This document shows positions 7,530 to 15,225 of a stretch of DNA of 36,404 nt, piece by piece. The position numbers were made by a program, and so were the translations under genes. The notes beneath the pieces are model-generated. The model was given only the letters and a program-made list of their open reading frames with translations, did no database searches and was not told the origin of the DNA. How positions within the stretch are numbered: the first letter of the stretch is position 1; every line of letters starts with the position of its first letter. Source of the stretch: Candidatus Gastranaerophilales bacterium (GTDB lineage: Bacteria > Cyanobacteriota > Vampirovibrionia > Gastranaerophilales > JANQFW01); NCBI GenBank assembly GCA_028280605.1, contig JANQLL010000038.1, positions 1 through 36,404 of the forward strand, in the 5' to 3' direction.

Positions 7530-8072
7530 ATGACAATACCGGATCATTCTTTTTATGAAAGAGACACACTGCAAGTAGCTAAAGATTTATTAGGGTGCAA
7601 GCTTTTAAGGCGTTATGGAGATGAAATTTTAGAAGGCATTATTGTAGAGACAGAAGCATATACTGCAAATGATCCTGCTTGTCATGCGTACAAGGGCAAA
7701 ACCCCACGCTCTGCCACTTTGTTTAAAAAGCCGGGATTATCTTATGTTTATTTAATTTATGGCATGTATCATTGCGTTAATATAGTAACAGAACCTAAAG
7801 AAACAGCAGGTGCAGTTTTAATTAGAGCTTTAGAGCCTGTGAAGCCATTGGATAATACAAACGGTCCTGGAAAATTATGCAGAGAAATGAAAATAACCAA
7901 AGAATTAAACGAAATTGATGTTACTAACTCTAAGTCAGACTTGTGGGTGGAAAAATATAAAAGTATTAAAAAATCTCAAATTATCGAAACAACAAGAATC
8001 GGTATAAAACAGGCAACTGATTGGTCTTGGCGTTTTTATATTAAGGATAATAAATTCCTATCTAAAAAATAA
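7530..8072 (+). CDS. mpg: DNA-3-methyladenine glycosylase, AAG/MPG family
   Basis: A base-excision repair glycosylase that removes alkylated purines from DNA. The 180-residue length fits the bacterial Aag family. Visible: FYERDTLQVAKDLLGCKLL at the start; the catalytic-site IIVETEAYTANDPACHAY (Glu acting on the nucleophilic water) near residues 39-55; YLIYGMYHCVNIV near 73-86, which contains the tyrosine that intercalates in the human homologue's minor-groove contact; RALEPV; and NGPGKLC near 111. AAGG precedes the ATG. It is transcribed divergently from the 7184 gene and stands alone. Confidence 0.95.
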   Translation: MTIPDHSFYERDTLQVAKDLLGCKLLRRYGDEILEGIIVETEAYTANDPACHAYKGKTPRSATLFKKPGLSYVYLIYGMYHCVNIVTEPKETAGAVLIRALEPVKPLDNTNGPGKLCREMKITKELNEIDVTNSKSDLWVEKYKSIKKSQIIETTRIGIKQATDWSWRFYIKDNKFLSKK

Positions 8073-8104
8073 ATTATACAAACTAAAAAATCCTTTTCAG
8101 AATT

Positions 8105-8884
8105 TTATTGAGAACCTGTATAAATATTATTCTTTTCATATTCCCAAAGTTTAATATAAGTCAGAAACTCATAATAAGTTAATAACACAGCAAGAATAAA
8201 GCCATGTATTCCATCTAAAAAACCTTTTTTTAATATATATCTTTTTATAAACTCTCCAAATGGTCTAAAAATTGCATAAGAGAGCGAAAATTTTTTATTT
8301 CTTTTTAACAGTTTTTCCAGCTCAAGTGTTGTATATTTATTGGTTCTGCTTACAAAGCTGTCTATAATATCATAATTATAATGAATTATAGCTAATTCTT
8401 CTCGCTTAGGATCAATTTTATGTCGTTCAAAAGAAGATAAAATTTTAGGCATACAGTGGACTTTATCACTAAATGAAATTGCACCTTTTTTGAAAAATCT
8501 TAAAATAGAATTCGGGTATAATGCCCTCATTGGCTTGCCAAATACAAAATTTTTCCTTGGTATAAAAACAACTTCCGGTGGTTGTGGCGTACTTATAAGT
8601 TCTTTCAAATATTCAAAAAGTTCTTTAGGTATTATTTCATCAGAATCAACAACTAAAACCCAATCTCCAGAAGTCTGGCTTATTGCAAAATTTCTTGCAG
8701 GATCAGCAAAACCCAGATTTTCATGATAAACAATTTTACATCCGTGCTTTTGAGCAATTTCTATTGTTTTATCATTGCTATACATATCACAAATAAGAAC
8801 CTCATCAGCTAATGAAACTGATTGTAAACATTCTTCCAGGTATTTTTCTGAATTATATGTGTGTATAACAACAGAAATACTCAT
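8105..8884 (-). CDS. Family 2 glycosyltransferase (WaaE/KdtX-like)
   Basis: A 259-residue inverting GT-A glycosyltransferase. The start is ISVVIHTYNSEKYLEECL and includes the nucleotide-sugar fold. EVLICDMYSNDKTIEIA follows near 28, then GFADPARNFAI, and the metal-binding D-x-D type motif VVDSDEI near residue 78. The layout is that of lipopolysaccharide core beta-1,4-glucosyltransferases of the WaaE/KdtX group. A hydrophobic segment near the C-terminus (FILAVLLTYYEFLTYI) may associate with the membrane. AAGGTGAT precedes the ATG. No other envelope polysaccharide gene is adjacent, so the acceptor is unknown. Confidence 0.9.
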   Translation of the reverse strand: MSISVVIHTYNSEKYLEECLQSVSLADEVLICDMYSNDKTIEIAQKHGCKIVYHENLGFADPARNFAISQTSGDWVLVVDSDEIIPKELFEYLKELISTPQPPEVVFIPRKNFVFGKPMRALYPNSILRFFKKGAISFSDKVHCMPKILSSFERHKIDPKREELAIIHYNYDIIDSFVSRTNKYTTLELEKLLKRNKKFSLSYAIFRPFGEFIKRYILKKGFLDGIHGFILAVLLTYYEFLTYIKLWEYEKNNIYTGSQ

Positions 8885-9129
8885 ATATTATCACCTTAAT
8901 TATCTTTATTATTTAAAATTGTCATATATTTATTTTACATGCTAAAAATAAAATAAATATAAAATTTTATCTGTTATATTTTATAGCGTATCTGTTTTTA
9001 ATTTTATTTAATATTAATATTTTAAAAAATTAAAAGGCAATTAATTTTATTAGGGTTTTTATAATATAATAACTGCATCAGTTAAAGAATATAAAAAATG
9101 TTTTTATATAAAAATTAGAGAGTATTAAA

Positions 9130-9813
9130 ATGGATTCTACAATGATAATGATGCCTCTACACAGACCTTTAAAAAAGTTAAATCAACAACAAAATAACAA
9201 AAATATAAATTTTACATCTGTGGAAACGCCTATAGCAGCAAGCCCTTTTGATACAGTTCCTGCCAATGATTTTTCTGATCAAAATAAGGCTATAAGAAAT
9301 GAAGCCTTAAAACATAAACTATTTGAATGTCAAAAAGAGCTTGTTCATTATTTAAAAATAGAGCAAAAAAATAATCCTACAATAAAAGTTCGTAAACCTT
9401 TCCATGAAAGGGAAGCTTTAACCCGTTGGGATGGTTATGATTATGAACGAAGGCAGATTTTAAAAGAACTAAAAGACTGCAAAGCTCAACTAGCAAAGTA
9501 CAAAGAGAAATATTCTAATCAACAAGATTACAAAAACTATAATATAAACGACGGTAGAACTGCATATAATAACAAGGCAGCGTATAGTAATATAAATATC
9601 CCTGTTTACAATCGACAAGCTGTATATGCTGCACCCTTGAGTGATCCCCTTGCTAATATTTCAAATATTCCAGAATGTAAAGGGTATAACAATCTACAGA
9701 ATAATAGTCCAGCAAGCTCAACTTCAGTAAAATCTATATATGACTGCACCTTGAAGCATTGTTATGATCCATTTAAGTGTAATTGCTATTATCTAGGGCA
9801 AAATAAAAAATAA
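9130..9813 (+). CDS. Orphan Asn/Gln-rich protein with Cys-rich C-terminus
   Basis: A 227-residue protein I do not recognise. Residues about 1-50 are low in structure and rich in Asn and Gln. Residues about 58-130 are charged and helical (KHKLFECQKELVHYLKIEQK, YERRQILKELKDCKAQLAKY) and could form a coiled coil. A Tyr/Asn-rich linker follows. The tail carries four closely spaced cysteines in YDCTLKHCYDPFKCNCYY, spacing C-x4-C-x5-C-x-C, which could bind metal or form disulfides. There is no signal peptide and only a weak ribosome site (GAGAG). It lies at the left edge of a run of lineage-specific genes. Confidence 0.85.
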   Translation: MDSTMIMMPLHRPLKKLNQQQNNKNINFTSVETPIAASPFDTVPANDFSDQNKAIRNEALKHKLFECQKELVHYLKIEQKNNPTIKVRKPFHEREALTRWDGYDYERRQILKELKDCKAQLAKYKEKYSNQQDYKNYNINDGRTAYNNKAAYSNINIPVYNRQAVYAAPLSDPLANISNIPECKGYNNLQNNSPASSTSVKSIYDCTLKHCYDPFKCNCYYLGQNKK

Positions 9814-10230
9814 TTTTATTAAACGTAAGCTCTGTCTATTGGTGTTTAATATTTTACTTGAAGTTAATATAAAATTTTAGGGCAATAATAAAAAATTGTT
9901 TGTTTTTATATATATAACAATTATATTTTTTTTATTTAAAAATAGACAATTTTTTAGCTATAGTCTTAAAGTTAGTACATATTTATCAGAGCCATTACTT
10001 ATAAGCAAATTTAGTATTTAGTATATTTAATATTAATAATCTAAATTCAACAATTATTTATTATCGTTAATACTTAAATAAACGCCAAATTCGGCATTTA
10101 TTTAGCATATTTAATATCTTATTTATACAAAATAGTCAGTGCCAACATTAGAGTATTACCAGCGCTTAGATTTTATTTATTATTAGCAGATTTATCTACT
10201 TAAATTGAGAAGATTTAAAGGAGAAGTGAT
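9814..10230. other. 417-bp AT-rich spacer upstream of the repeat-protein gene
   Basis: No gene is seen. It contains an imperfect hairpin, AAATAAACGCC (10076-10086) against GGCATTTATTT (10093-10103) with a six-base loop and one mismatch, and several AT-rich blocks such as TTTAGTAT. The 3' end has the strong ribosome site AAAGGAG seven bases before the ATG at 10231. The hairpin could be a terminator or part of a long 5' leader. Confidence 0.5.
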
Positions 10231-12171
10231 ATGATACAACAATCAATTATACCACAAGGAGCAGCATGGAACTTAGGGTTAGCAAAGCAAGGCAATAATG
10301 GTTTATTTGGTCAAAAGGCTCTTGGTAGATTATTGGCAGCTAACTTTGGATTGGCAGGCCAAGGATATAATGGCTTATTTGGGCAAAATGCAGTAGGGGG
10401 ATTATTTGGATTTAACTTTGGAGCAGCAAATCAAGGCAATGGAAGCCTGTTTAGACAAAATGCAGAGGGTGGATTATTAGGAGCTAATTGGGGTTTTGCA
10501 AATCAAGGTTGTGGATCTACTTTTTTACAAGAAGCTCAAGGCGGAGTAGATGCAGCTAATGTGGGTGTAGCAAACCAAGGTCTTGACTCTTCTTTCATAC
10601 AAAAATCTGGAGGTGGAGTAAATGCAGGTAGCGTAGGCGCAGCTAATCAGGGCCATCGCTCTGGATTTAGCCAGTTTGCCGAAGGCGGATATGGAGGATA
10701 TAACAATGGTTCAGCAACACAAGGTAATGGCAGCGAGTTTGGCCAAACTGCAAACGGTGGGCACACCGGATATAACGTAGGGAGTACAAACCAAGGTCAT
10801 GACTCCTCTTTCTTGCAAGGATCCGAAGGCGGAGTAAATGCAGGTAACGTAGGCTCAGCTAATCAAGGCGCTAGCTCTGAGTTTAGGCAACTTGCACAAG
10901 GCGGCTATGGCGGATATAACGCAGGTGCCGCAACACAGGGTAATAAAGGCTACTTCGGACAAAGCGCCGAAGGCGGAGAAGAAGCATCTAACGTTGGCTC
11001 AGCTGTCCAAGGCCGTGAATCTAGATTTGGCCAATTTGCCAACGGAGGATATAGTGCAGATAATACCAGCGCAGCTGTTCAAGGTCGTGGCTCCAAATTT
11101 GGACAAATTGCAGAAGGTGGAACTTATGGAACTAATACAGGTGCAGCCGTTCAAGGGCGTGACTCCGGTTTTGGGCAAAAAGCTACCGGCAATGCAGTAG
11201 CAATTAACAAAGGTGCAGTAGATCAAGATAAAAACTCTGAATTTAAGCAAATAGCCGAAGGTAGCCAAGTTGCTGCTAATTTTGGAGATGTTAAAGCTGA
11301 TAATTTAGGAAAAGTTGAGCAAGAAGCTACAGGAAAAGTCGCCGGAAATGCTGCAGAACTGGACATGGGCAACAAAGCTATAGTTGAACAAACCGCAAAT
11401 GGAGATAGCGCATCTAACTTTGCAGGAGGAAAACTTGGTAAAGATTCTGCATTCCTGCAAGAAGCAGATGGTAACAAAAAATCTGTTAACGAAGCTGACT
11501 TAAAAGCTGGAGATAATTCTTTTATAGACCAAGCTGCTACAGGTCCTAATGCTAAAAATAAACTTAAAGCAGACACAAGCAATTCAAAAATTATGCAAGC
11601 TGCTCCAGATGGTACAAATAAAGCTAAAGTTAATGGAAATGGTAATGATATAGAAGCAAGCGGCAAAAAGAATAATTTAACCATTAATGGAGATGATAAT
11701 AAAGCCAAATTAAAAGGTGATAAGAACAAGATAAACGTTAAAGGTGATGGCAATACAGTAAAAACTAAAGGCAGTACTACAGGTACCGTTGATGGTCAAG
11801 GTAACACAGTCAAAACCGGAAAAGGCGATAATGATATAACTGCAAAAGGTCAAGGTACATATATAGATAAAGGCAAAAACGATGATGATACTATAACTCT
11901 TGGTAATAGAAAAGCCAAACGCAGTACTGTAGAAGGTTACGAAAACATCCAAAACAAAAAAGGCAAAAAGCTTGTATCTAATGGTAAAGATGGTGACAAT
12001 CATAGATATATAACAGAAAAAAGAGCTGAAAGAAACACTAAAAGACAGGAAAAAAGACAATCTCGCAAAGACGAAAAAGCTAATGATCAAGGACAAACTG
12101 GCAAACAAGGTCCACAGGATAATAAGCCTAAAACTGCCTCAGTAGACGAAGTTACGGCAACTAAAGCATAA
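10231..12171 (+). CDS. Large repetitive, solenoid/curlin-like protein with basic tail
   Basis: A 646-residue protein. Residues 14-373 are 15 consecutive units of exactly 24 residues with consensus N-x-G-x-A-x-Q-G-x2-S-x-F-x-Q-x-A-x-G-G-x4; for example unit 7 begins NNGSATQGNGSEFGQTANGG. Further units of about 23 residues decay up to about residue 465. Regularly spaced Q, N, S and G with alternating small residues resemble curlin repeats or a beta-solenoid. The 15 units have no Cys except one. Residues about 466-583 are Asn/Gly/Lys-rich and end in a module also found in the neighbour at 12730 (TVEGYENIQNKKGKKLV). The last 60 residues are Arg/Lys/Gln-rich and disordered. No signal peptide or anchor is visible, which is odd for an adhesin. 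AAAGGAG precedes the ATG. I infer a structural or matrix role, possibly fibre-forming. Confidence 0.93.
   Translation: MIQQSIIPQGAAWNLGLAKQGNNGLFGQKALGRLLAANFGLAGQGYNGLFGQNAVGGLFGFNFGAANQGNGSLFRQNAEGGLLGANWGFANQGCGSTFLQEAQGGVDAANVGVANQGLDSSFIQKSGGGVNAGSVGAANQGHRSGFSQFAEGGYGGYNNGSATQGNGSEFGQTANGGHTGYNVGSTNQGHDSSFLQGSEGGVNAGNVGSANQGASSEFRQLAQGGYGGYNAGAATQGNKGYFGQSAEGGEEASNVGSAVQGRESRFGQFANGGYSADNTSAAVQGRGSKFGQIAEGGTYGTNTGAAVQGRDSGFGQKATGNAVAINKGAVDQDKNSEFKQIAEGSQVAANFGDVKADNLGKVEQEATGKVAGNAAELDMGNKAIVEQTANGDSASNFAGGKLGKDSAFLQEADGNKKSVNEADLKAGDNSFIDQAATGPNAKNKLKADTSNSKIMQAAPDGTNKAKVNGNGNDIEASGKKNNLTINGDDNKAKLKGDKNKINVKGDGNTVKTKGSTTGTVDGQGNTVKTGKGDNDITAKGQGTYIDKGKNDDDTITLGNRKAKRSTVEGYENIQNKKGKKLVSNGKDGDNHRYITEKRAERNTKRQEKRQSRKDEKANDQGQTGKQGPQDNKPKTASVDEVTATKA
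10270..11349 (+). repeat. 15 tandem 72-bp coding repeats
   Basis: Fifteen in-frame units of 72 bases encode the 24-residue repeats. No unit has gained or lost a base, while nucleotide identity between units is only moderate. This means length is under selection and the array is old rather than freshly expanded. Confidence 0.9.
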
Positions 12172-12269
12172 AAAGACTCCCCCTAAGGGGTCATAGGTTT
12201 AAATAAAGACCATTTTCTTATATATAAAAAAGTCAAAATATAAACAGACTCCATAAAATAAGATGATGA

Positions 12270-12301
12270 AAAAGCCGATAGCAAATTTGCTATCGGCTTT
12301 T
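12270..12301 (+). terminator. Rho-independent terminator of the repeat-protein gene
   Basis: A 32-base perfect palindrome built on AAAAGCCGATAGC and GCTATCGGCTTTT, about 100 bases after the stop at 12171. The arm itself supplies the T-rich end. Confidence 0.85.
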
Positions 12302-12729
12302 AAAAGAATAAAAAAATTTTTAAAAATATAATGTTATATAACAAGGGTTTTAGAGGTTTTTCTTGTTAATTATTATTTTTTTTTGAACTTGGTTAGCAAT
12401 TTTTTAAACTTGTTTGTTTTTATATAAGTAGTCAGAGTAATACCATAAGAGTAGTTGAATAATTTAATTAAGCAATGTGTTTTTCCTATCCCTAAGATAG
12501 AGCGAATATCCATAATTGAAAGTAGAAGTAAAAGTAGAAAAGGTTTGAATAAAAAGATTTTAAGCATTTGTGTAATATATATGCATAATTCTTTCGAATT
12601 GCAAGTTTTTTAACTTTAAAGAACAAAATTATAGATAAAAGCCTGTCTTTGTAATTTTTATTGATTATTAAGTAGAGTGTGTCGTTTCAAATCAAATTGA
12701 GCTATTAACAAAATAAGGAGAAAGTTGGT
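12302..12729. other. 428-bp spacer, no convincing gene
   Basis: An open frame on the minus strand (12373-12567, 64 residues, start MLKIFLFKPF) has no ribosome site and a lysine-rich, low-complexity end. I do not call it a gene. The 3' end holds AAGGAG before the ATG at 12730. Confidence 0.5.
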
Positions 12730-13740
12730 ATGGCAGATTTATCAAAACTTCCATATGCATCAATAAATGCAAGGGCTAAAAGTACTGGTGACAAAAGTGC
12801 AAAATCTCAAGTTGATGCAAAAGCTAAAATAGATAAACAAAATAATGTTAAATCCAGTGTATCTGTATTAGCTAACGCTGCTGCTGATTCTCATCAAGAT
12901 TCAAAAGGGAAGACTGTATTTAATAAGGCTACCATAGAAGCTGGGGAAGGTTCATTTATTTCTCAAATTGCAAGAGCTGAAGATTTTGGCGCAAATATGC
13001 TTTTTGCAAAAACTAACGGTTCAGACATATACCAAAAAGGCGATCTTAATTATGCCAGAATCACTGGTAATGATAACGTCCATGAGGCTGATGCCGGTGA
13101 AGACGGATTGAATATAGTTGATGTAGATGGAGAAGGTAATACTTCAACTACATTTGGTGCAACTGTTGCAACTATAGATGGTAAAAATAATTCTGTAACT
13201 GCTAACGGCCCAACTGTCGCGGTTGTAGAAGGTGAAGATAATACATTAAATACTGGAGAAGGTGATGATGTCGTGTTTATTGATTCAGAGTCTGCAACTG
13301 TAGTAGATTCATCAGATGAAGATCATGACATTGCAGTTGTTACTGAAAGAGGCAGAACCAGTAAAGTTGATGGTTATGAAACTGTAATGAGCGAAGATGG
13401 TAAAGAGCTTGTGTGGGATGAAAAACAAGGCAAATATGTAGAGAAATGTGAAATTAAGCAAAATCAATCACCATTTGGATTTGCTGAATTTACAGGTAAT
13501 AGTCAATCAAGTAAGTCTTCTTCTGCGGATGCTCCAACTTTTGGTCTTATCGGCTTTACAGACAGTAATGAAGCAGGTTCGACTGAAGAAGCCCCAGCTT
13601 TTGGTTTTATTGGATTTATTAATAATAATGAATCAAGTGAATGTAATTCTGAAGGAGCGAATTCTGTTTCTGCACCTTTCGAAAAGCTTTTTGCAATGTT
13701 TGCGATGTTTTTAGCTATGTTTAATTTTATGGATGCATAA
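12730..13740 (+). CDS. Acidic paralogue of the repeat protein
   Basis: A 336-residue protein related to the one at 10231. Residues about 70-120 match the decayed end of that array: GEGSFISQIA aligns with GDNSFIDQAA, and GSDIYQKGD aligns with the next unit. Residues 163-230 align without gaps to its residues 517-583, ending in the shared TSKVDGYETVM / GKELV block. The same stretch is acidic here (EGEDNTLNTGEGDD, DSSDEDHD) and basic in the partner. A second part repeats APTFGLIGFTDSNE and APAFGFIGFINNNE, preceded by a diverged SPFGFAEFTG. The C-terminus is a hydrophobic Phe/Met helix (LFAMFAMFLAMFNFM), possibly a membrane or assembly segment. No signal peptide is seen. AAGGAG precedes the ATG. 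Confidence 0.92.
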   Translation: MADLSKLPYASINARAKSTGDKSAKSQVDAKAKIDKQNNVKSSVSVLANAAADSHQDSKGKTVFNKATIEAGEGSFISQIARAEDFGANMLFAKTNGSDIYQKGDLNYARITGNDNVHEADAGEDGLNIVDVDGEGNTSTTFGATVATIDGKNNSVTANGPTVAVVEGEDNTLNTGEGDDVVFIDSESATVVDSSDEDHDIAVVTERGRTSKVDGYETVMSEDGKELVWDEKQGKYVEKCEIKQNQSPFGFAEFTGNSQSSKSSSADAPTFGLIGFTDSNEAGSTEEAPAFGFIGFINNNESSECNSEGANSVSAPFEKLFAMFAMFLAMFNFMDA

Positions 13741-13794
13741 CATAAAAAAGCAATAATAAATTGAGTTCTCAAAATATTAAAATATAAGCGTAAT

Positions 13795-13824
13795 AATGTC
13801 GGTGTCAGAATTGACACCGACATT
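13795..13824 (+). terminator. Rho-independent terminator
   Basis: AATGTCGGTGTCA (13795-13807) and TGACACCGACATT (13812-13824) form a perfect 13-bp stem with a GAAT loop, followed by TT, 54 bases after the acidic paralogue's stop. Confidence 0.88.
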
Positions 13825-13935
13825 TTAAGGTTTATACACCCATAAACTTTCTGCCACTTTAACAGGTTTAGCTTTTTTTGACCTGGCTTTAAAACTAACC
13901 TTGCTTTTACTGACAGGTTTGTATATAGAGCTATT
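13825..13935 (-). pseudogene. Possible remnant of a basic C-terminal tail
   Basis: The minus-strand frame reads 36 codons without a start codon, from a stop near 13936 to TAA at 13825-13827. It is Lys-rich (KPVSKSKVSFKARSKKAKPV) and ends VAESLWVYKP. The composition looks like real protein rather than random AT-rich sequence, so this may be the tail of a lost gene. Weak evidence. Confidence 0.25.
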
Positions 13936-14073
13936 TTATATTAAAACCTAAAAAGCAAAAACTTTATAAAAAATTTATTTTATTTTTTTAGACCTCAAAG
14001 AAATATTATTTTATAAACATTGTTTTTATATGTTAAGCAATGTTACAAATTTAGCATTTCTACATTTCAAGAG

Positions 14074-14103
14074 CCTGCAGAAATTTAAAAAAAATGCTAA
14101 AAT
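14074..14103 (+). promoter_or_regulatory. Conserved promoter of cassette copy 1
   Basis: CCTGCA, a spacer with AAATTTAAAAAAAA, and the extended -10 type TGCTAAAAT (14095-14103). The same arrangement is kept in copy 2 (29791-29820), which supports it as the real promoter. Confidence 0.55.
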
Positions 14104-14181
14104 ATATATTAAAGTCGTAAAGTATAAATACATTCAGTTTTTAAAAAACTTTTACAGAAAAGACCTAAAGGCTATAAAAAA

Positions 14182-14748
14182 ATGAATTTAACAAGCTACA
14201 TCAAAAATCTATTCATTATTTTGTGGAATATAATAACATTCCTATGCCCGCTTATTTCACAAAATAGCATGCAGGAAAAAGAAACAGCCTTTTTTTCTTG
14301 CTTAACGGATGTTTTAAATTTTTTAAATAATATATATAAAAATATAAAAGAGATAACAAATAAAATAAGATCAAAACAAAATAGTAATAACGCTGCCAAA
14401 ACATCAGCAGTGGCAAAACCTATTAATAAAAATAATAATTTCATATCTAATATAGTGAATTCGAATAACACATTAATAAATAAAGCTATAAAAAACGCAA
14501 ACTTTTTAAATAGCAACAAATTAAAGGATGTGCTAGCCACGCAAACTTTAATTTCAAACTCAAAACAGCACTTTATCCCCCTAGAGGCAATTGTTATTGT
14601 CTATCAATCACTGTTGCTTCAGTTAGACTTAAGCTGTATCACAGCTTGTAGCCATGACCTAAAAAAGGTGATGACTGTCACCCAGGATAAGTGTGCCTAT
14701 TTATACCCTTTTTGTAAGCAAGAATCATTGCAGTCAATAAATCTTTAA
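14182..14748 (+). CDS. Orphan membrane-associated protein, cassette paralogue 1
   Basis: A 188-residue protein I do not recognise, homologous to the one at 29890. Residues about 7-28 (IKNLFIILWNIITFLCPLIS) are a membrane segment or uncleaved signal. A basic stretch follows, then Asn/Ala-rich segments with NAAKTSAVAKP and NKNNNFISN, which parallel NSAAKITVAAN and YKNNNSVPN in the paralogue. Near the end a 35-codon segment is inserted relative to the paralogue, after which DKCA is shared before the two tails diverge. CTAAAGG lies 9 bases before the ATG. The function is unknown; the N-terminal anchor and Asn-rich body suggest an envelope location. Confidence 0.8.
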   Translation: MNLTSYIKNLFIILWNIITFLCPLISQNSMQEKETAFFSCLTDVLNFLNNIYKNIKEITNKIRSKQNSNNAAKTSAVAKPINKNNNFISNIVNSNNTLINKAIKNANFLNSNKLKDVLATQTLISNSKQHFIPLEAIVIVYQSLLLQLDLSCITACSHDLKKVMTVTQDKCAYLYPFCKQESLQSINL

Positions 14749-14815
14749 TTTTTACACAACACACAATTGAATATTTTTTTTGGCTCTCTTTAAGGCTAAA
14801 AGAAGCGAACTTTGT

Positions 14816-14851
14816 AATGGATGCTTTTCTACGACGTAGAAAGCATCCATT
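14816..14851 (+). terminator. Terminator of cassette copy 1
   Basis: AATGGATGCTTTTCTAC pairs with GTAGAAAGCATCCATT around a GAC loop, with one bulged T, followed by TTT. The same bulge is found in copy 2. Confidence 0.75.
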
Positions 14852-14902
14852 TTTAAAGAAATAGGGGAATTTATTTTTAATTATTGCCAACTAATTTTAA
14901 AA

Positions 14903-14950
14903 TATGGTACTAAAATACAGTTGCATATAGTACTACAATATGGTACCATA
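14903..14950. promoter_or_regulatory. Repeated operator-like sites upstream of hicAB
   Basis: Three related sites lie in 48 bases just before hicA: TATGGTACTA (14903-14912), TATAGTACTA (14926-14935) and the perfect palindrome TATGGTACCATA (14939-14950). HicB proteins with a ribbon-helix-helix end repress their own operon by binding such repeated short palindromes, so these are the likely operator. This is inference from position and symmetry. Confidence 0.6.
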
Positions 14951-14973
14951 ATATTATAGAAAGAAAATGGCAA

Positions 14974-15222
14974 ATGACTAAAAACGATAAGCTAATTAAC
15001 AGATTTTTAAATAACCCAAAGGATTTCACTTGGTCAGAGCTTGTAAAACTGCTAAATATATATGGTTATGAAGAAGTAAAAACAGGCAAAACAGGTGGGT
15101 CAAGAACAGCTTTTAAAAATCAAGAAGGTTCAGTAATTAAGACTCATAAGCCTCATCCTGGCAATATAGTAAAAAGCTATGTAATTAAAGAAGTCAAAAA
15201 TAAGTTAAACCTGGAGGATTAA
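14974..15222 (+). CDS. hicA: HicA-family toxin (mRNA interferase)
   Basis: An 82-residue HicA-type protein with the double-stranded-RNA-binding-like fold, expected to cleave mRNA when not bound by HicB. Visible: FTWSELVKLLNIYGYEEV near residues 18-35, the basic TGKTGGSRTAF, and KTHKPHPGNIVKSYVI near 57-71, which holds the catalytic His58 and the PG turn of the family. The stop is followed after 3 bases by hicB, so the two are translated together. The ribosome site is weak, which would keep toxin synthesis low. It lies between a lineage-specific island and glgA-galT, where mobile toxin-antitoxin pairs are often found. Confidence 0.9.
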   Translation: MTKNDKLINRFLNNPKDFTWSELVKLLNIYGYEEVKTGKTGGSRTAFKNQEGSVIKTHKPHPGNIVKSYVIKEVKNKLNLED

Positions 15223-15225
15223 ACT

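Larger units (their letters stand above)
14041..14855 (+). repeat. Duplicated gene cassette, copy 1
   Basis: Promoter region, gene and terminator here match those at 29757-30426. Shared blocks include GTTACAAA upstream, the AAATTTAAAAAAAATGCTA element, CTAAAGGCTATAAAAA before the start codon, GGATAAGTGTGCC near the gene end, AAGGCTAAAAGA after the stop, and a terminator with the same one-base bulge. Copy 1 carries 105 extra bases inside the gene. Confidence 0.85.

Noticed and set aside
10270..11349. CRISPR-like periodic array
   Set aside because: The units are contiguous 72-bp coding repeats without spacers and in one reading frame.
10999..12108. Several minus-strand frames over the repeat-protein gene
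   Set aside because: They are shadows produced by the biased codons of the plus-strand gene; none has a ribosome site or family features.
12178..12193. CCCCTAAGGGG hairpin after the repeat-protein stop
   Set aside because: Short stem with no T run; the strong terminator 80 bases later is the better candidate.
12373..12567. 64-residue minus-strand frame starting MLKIFLFKPF
   Set aside because: No ribosome site, hydrophobic then lysine-rich low-complexity sequence; could be real but not supportable.
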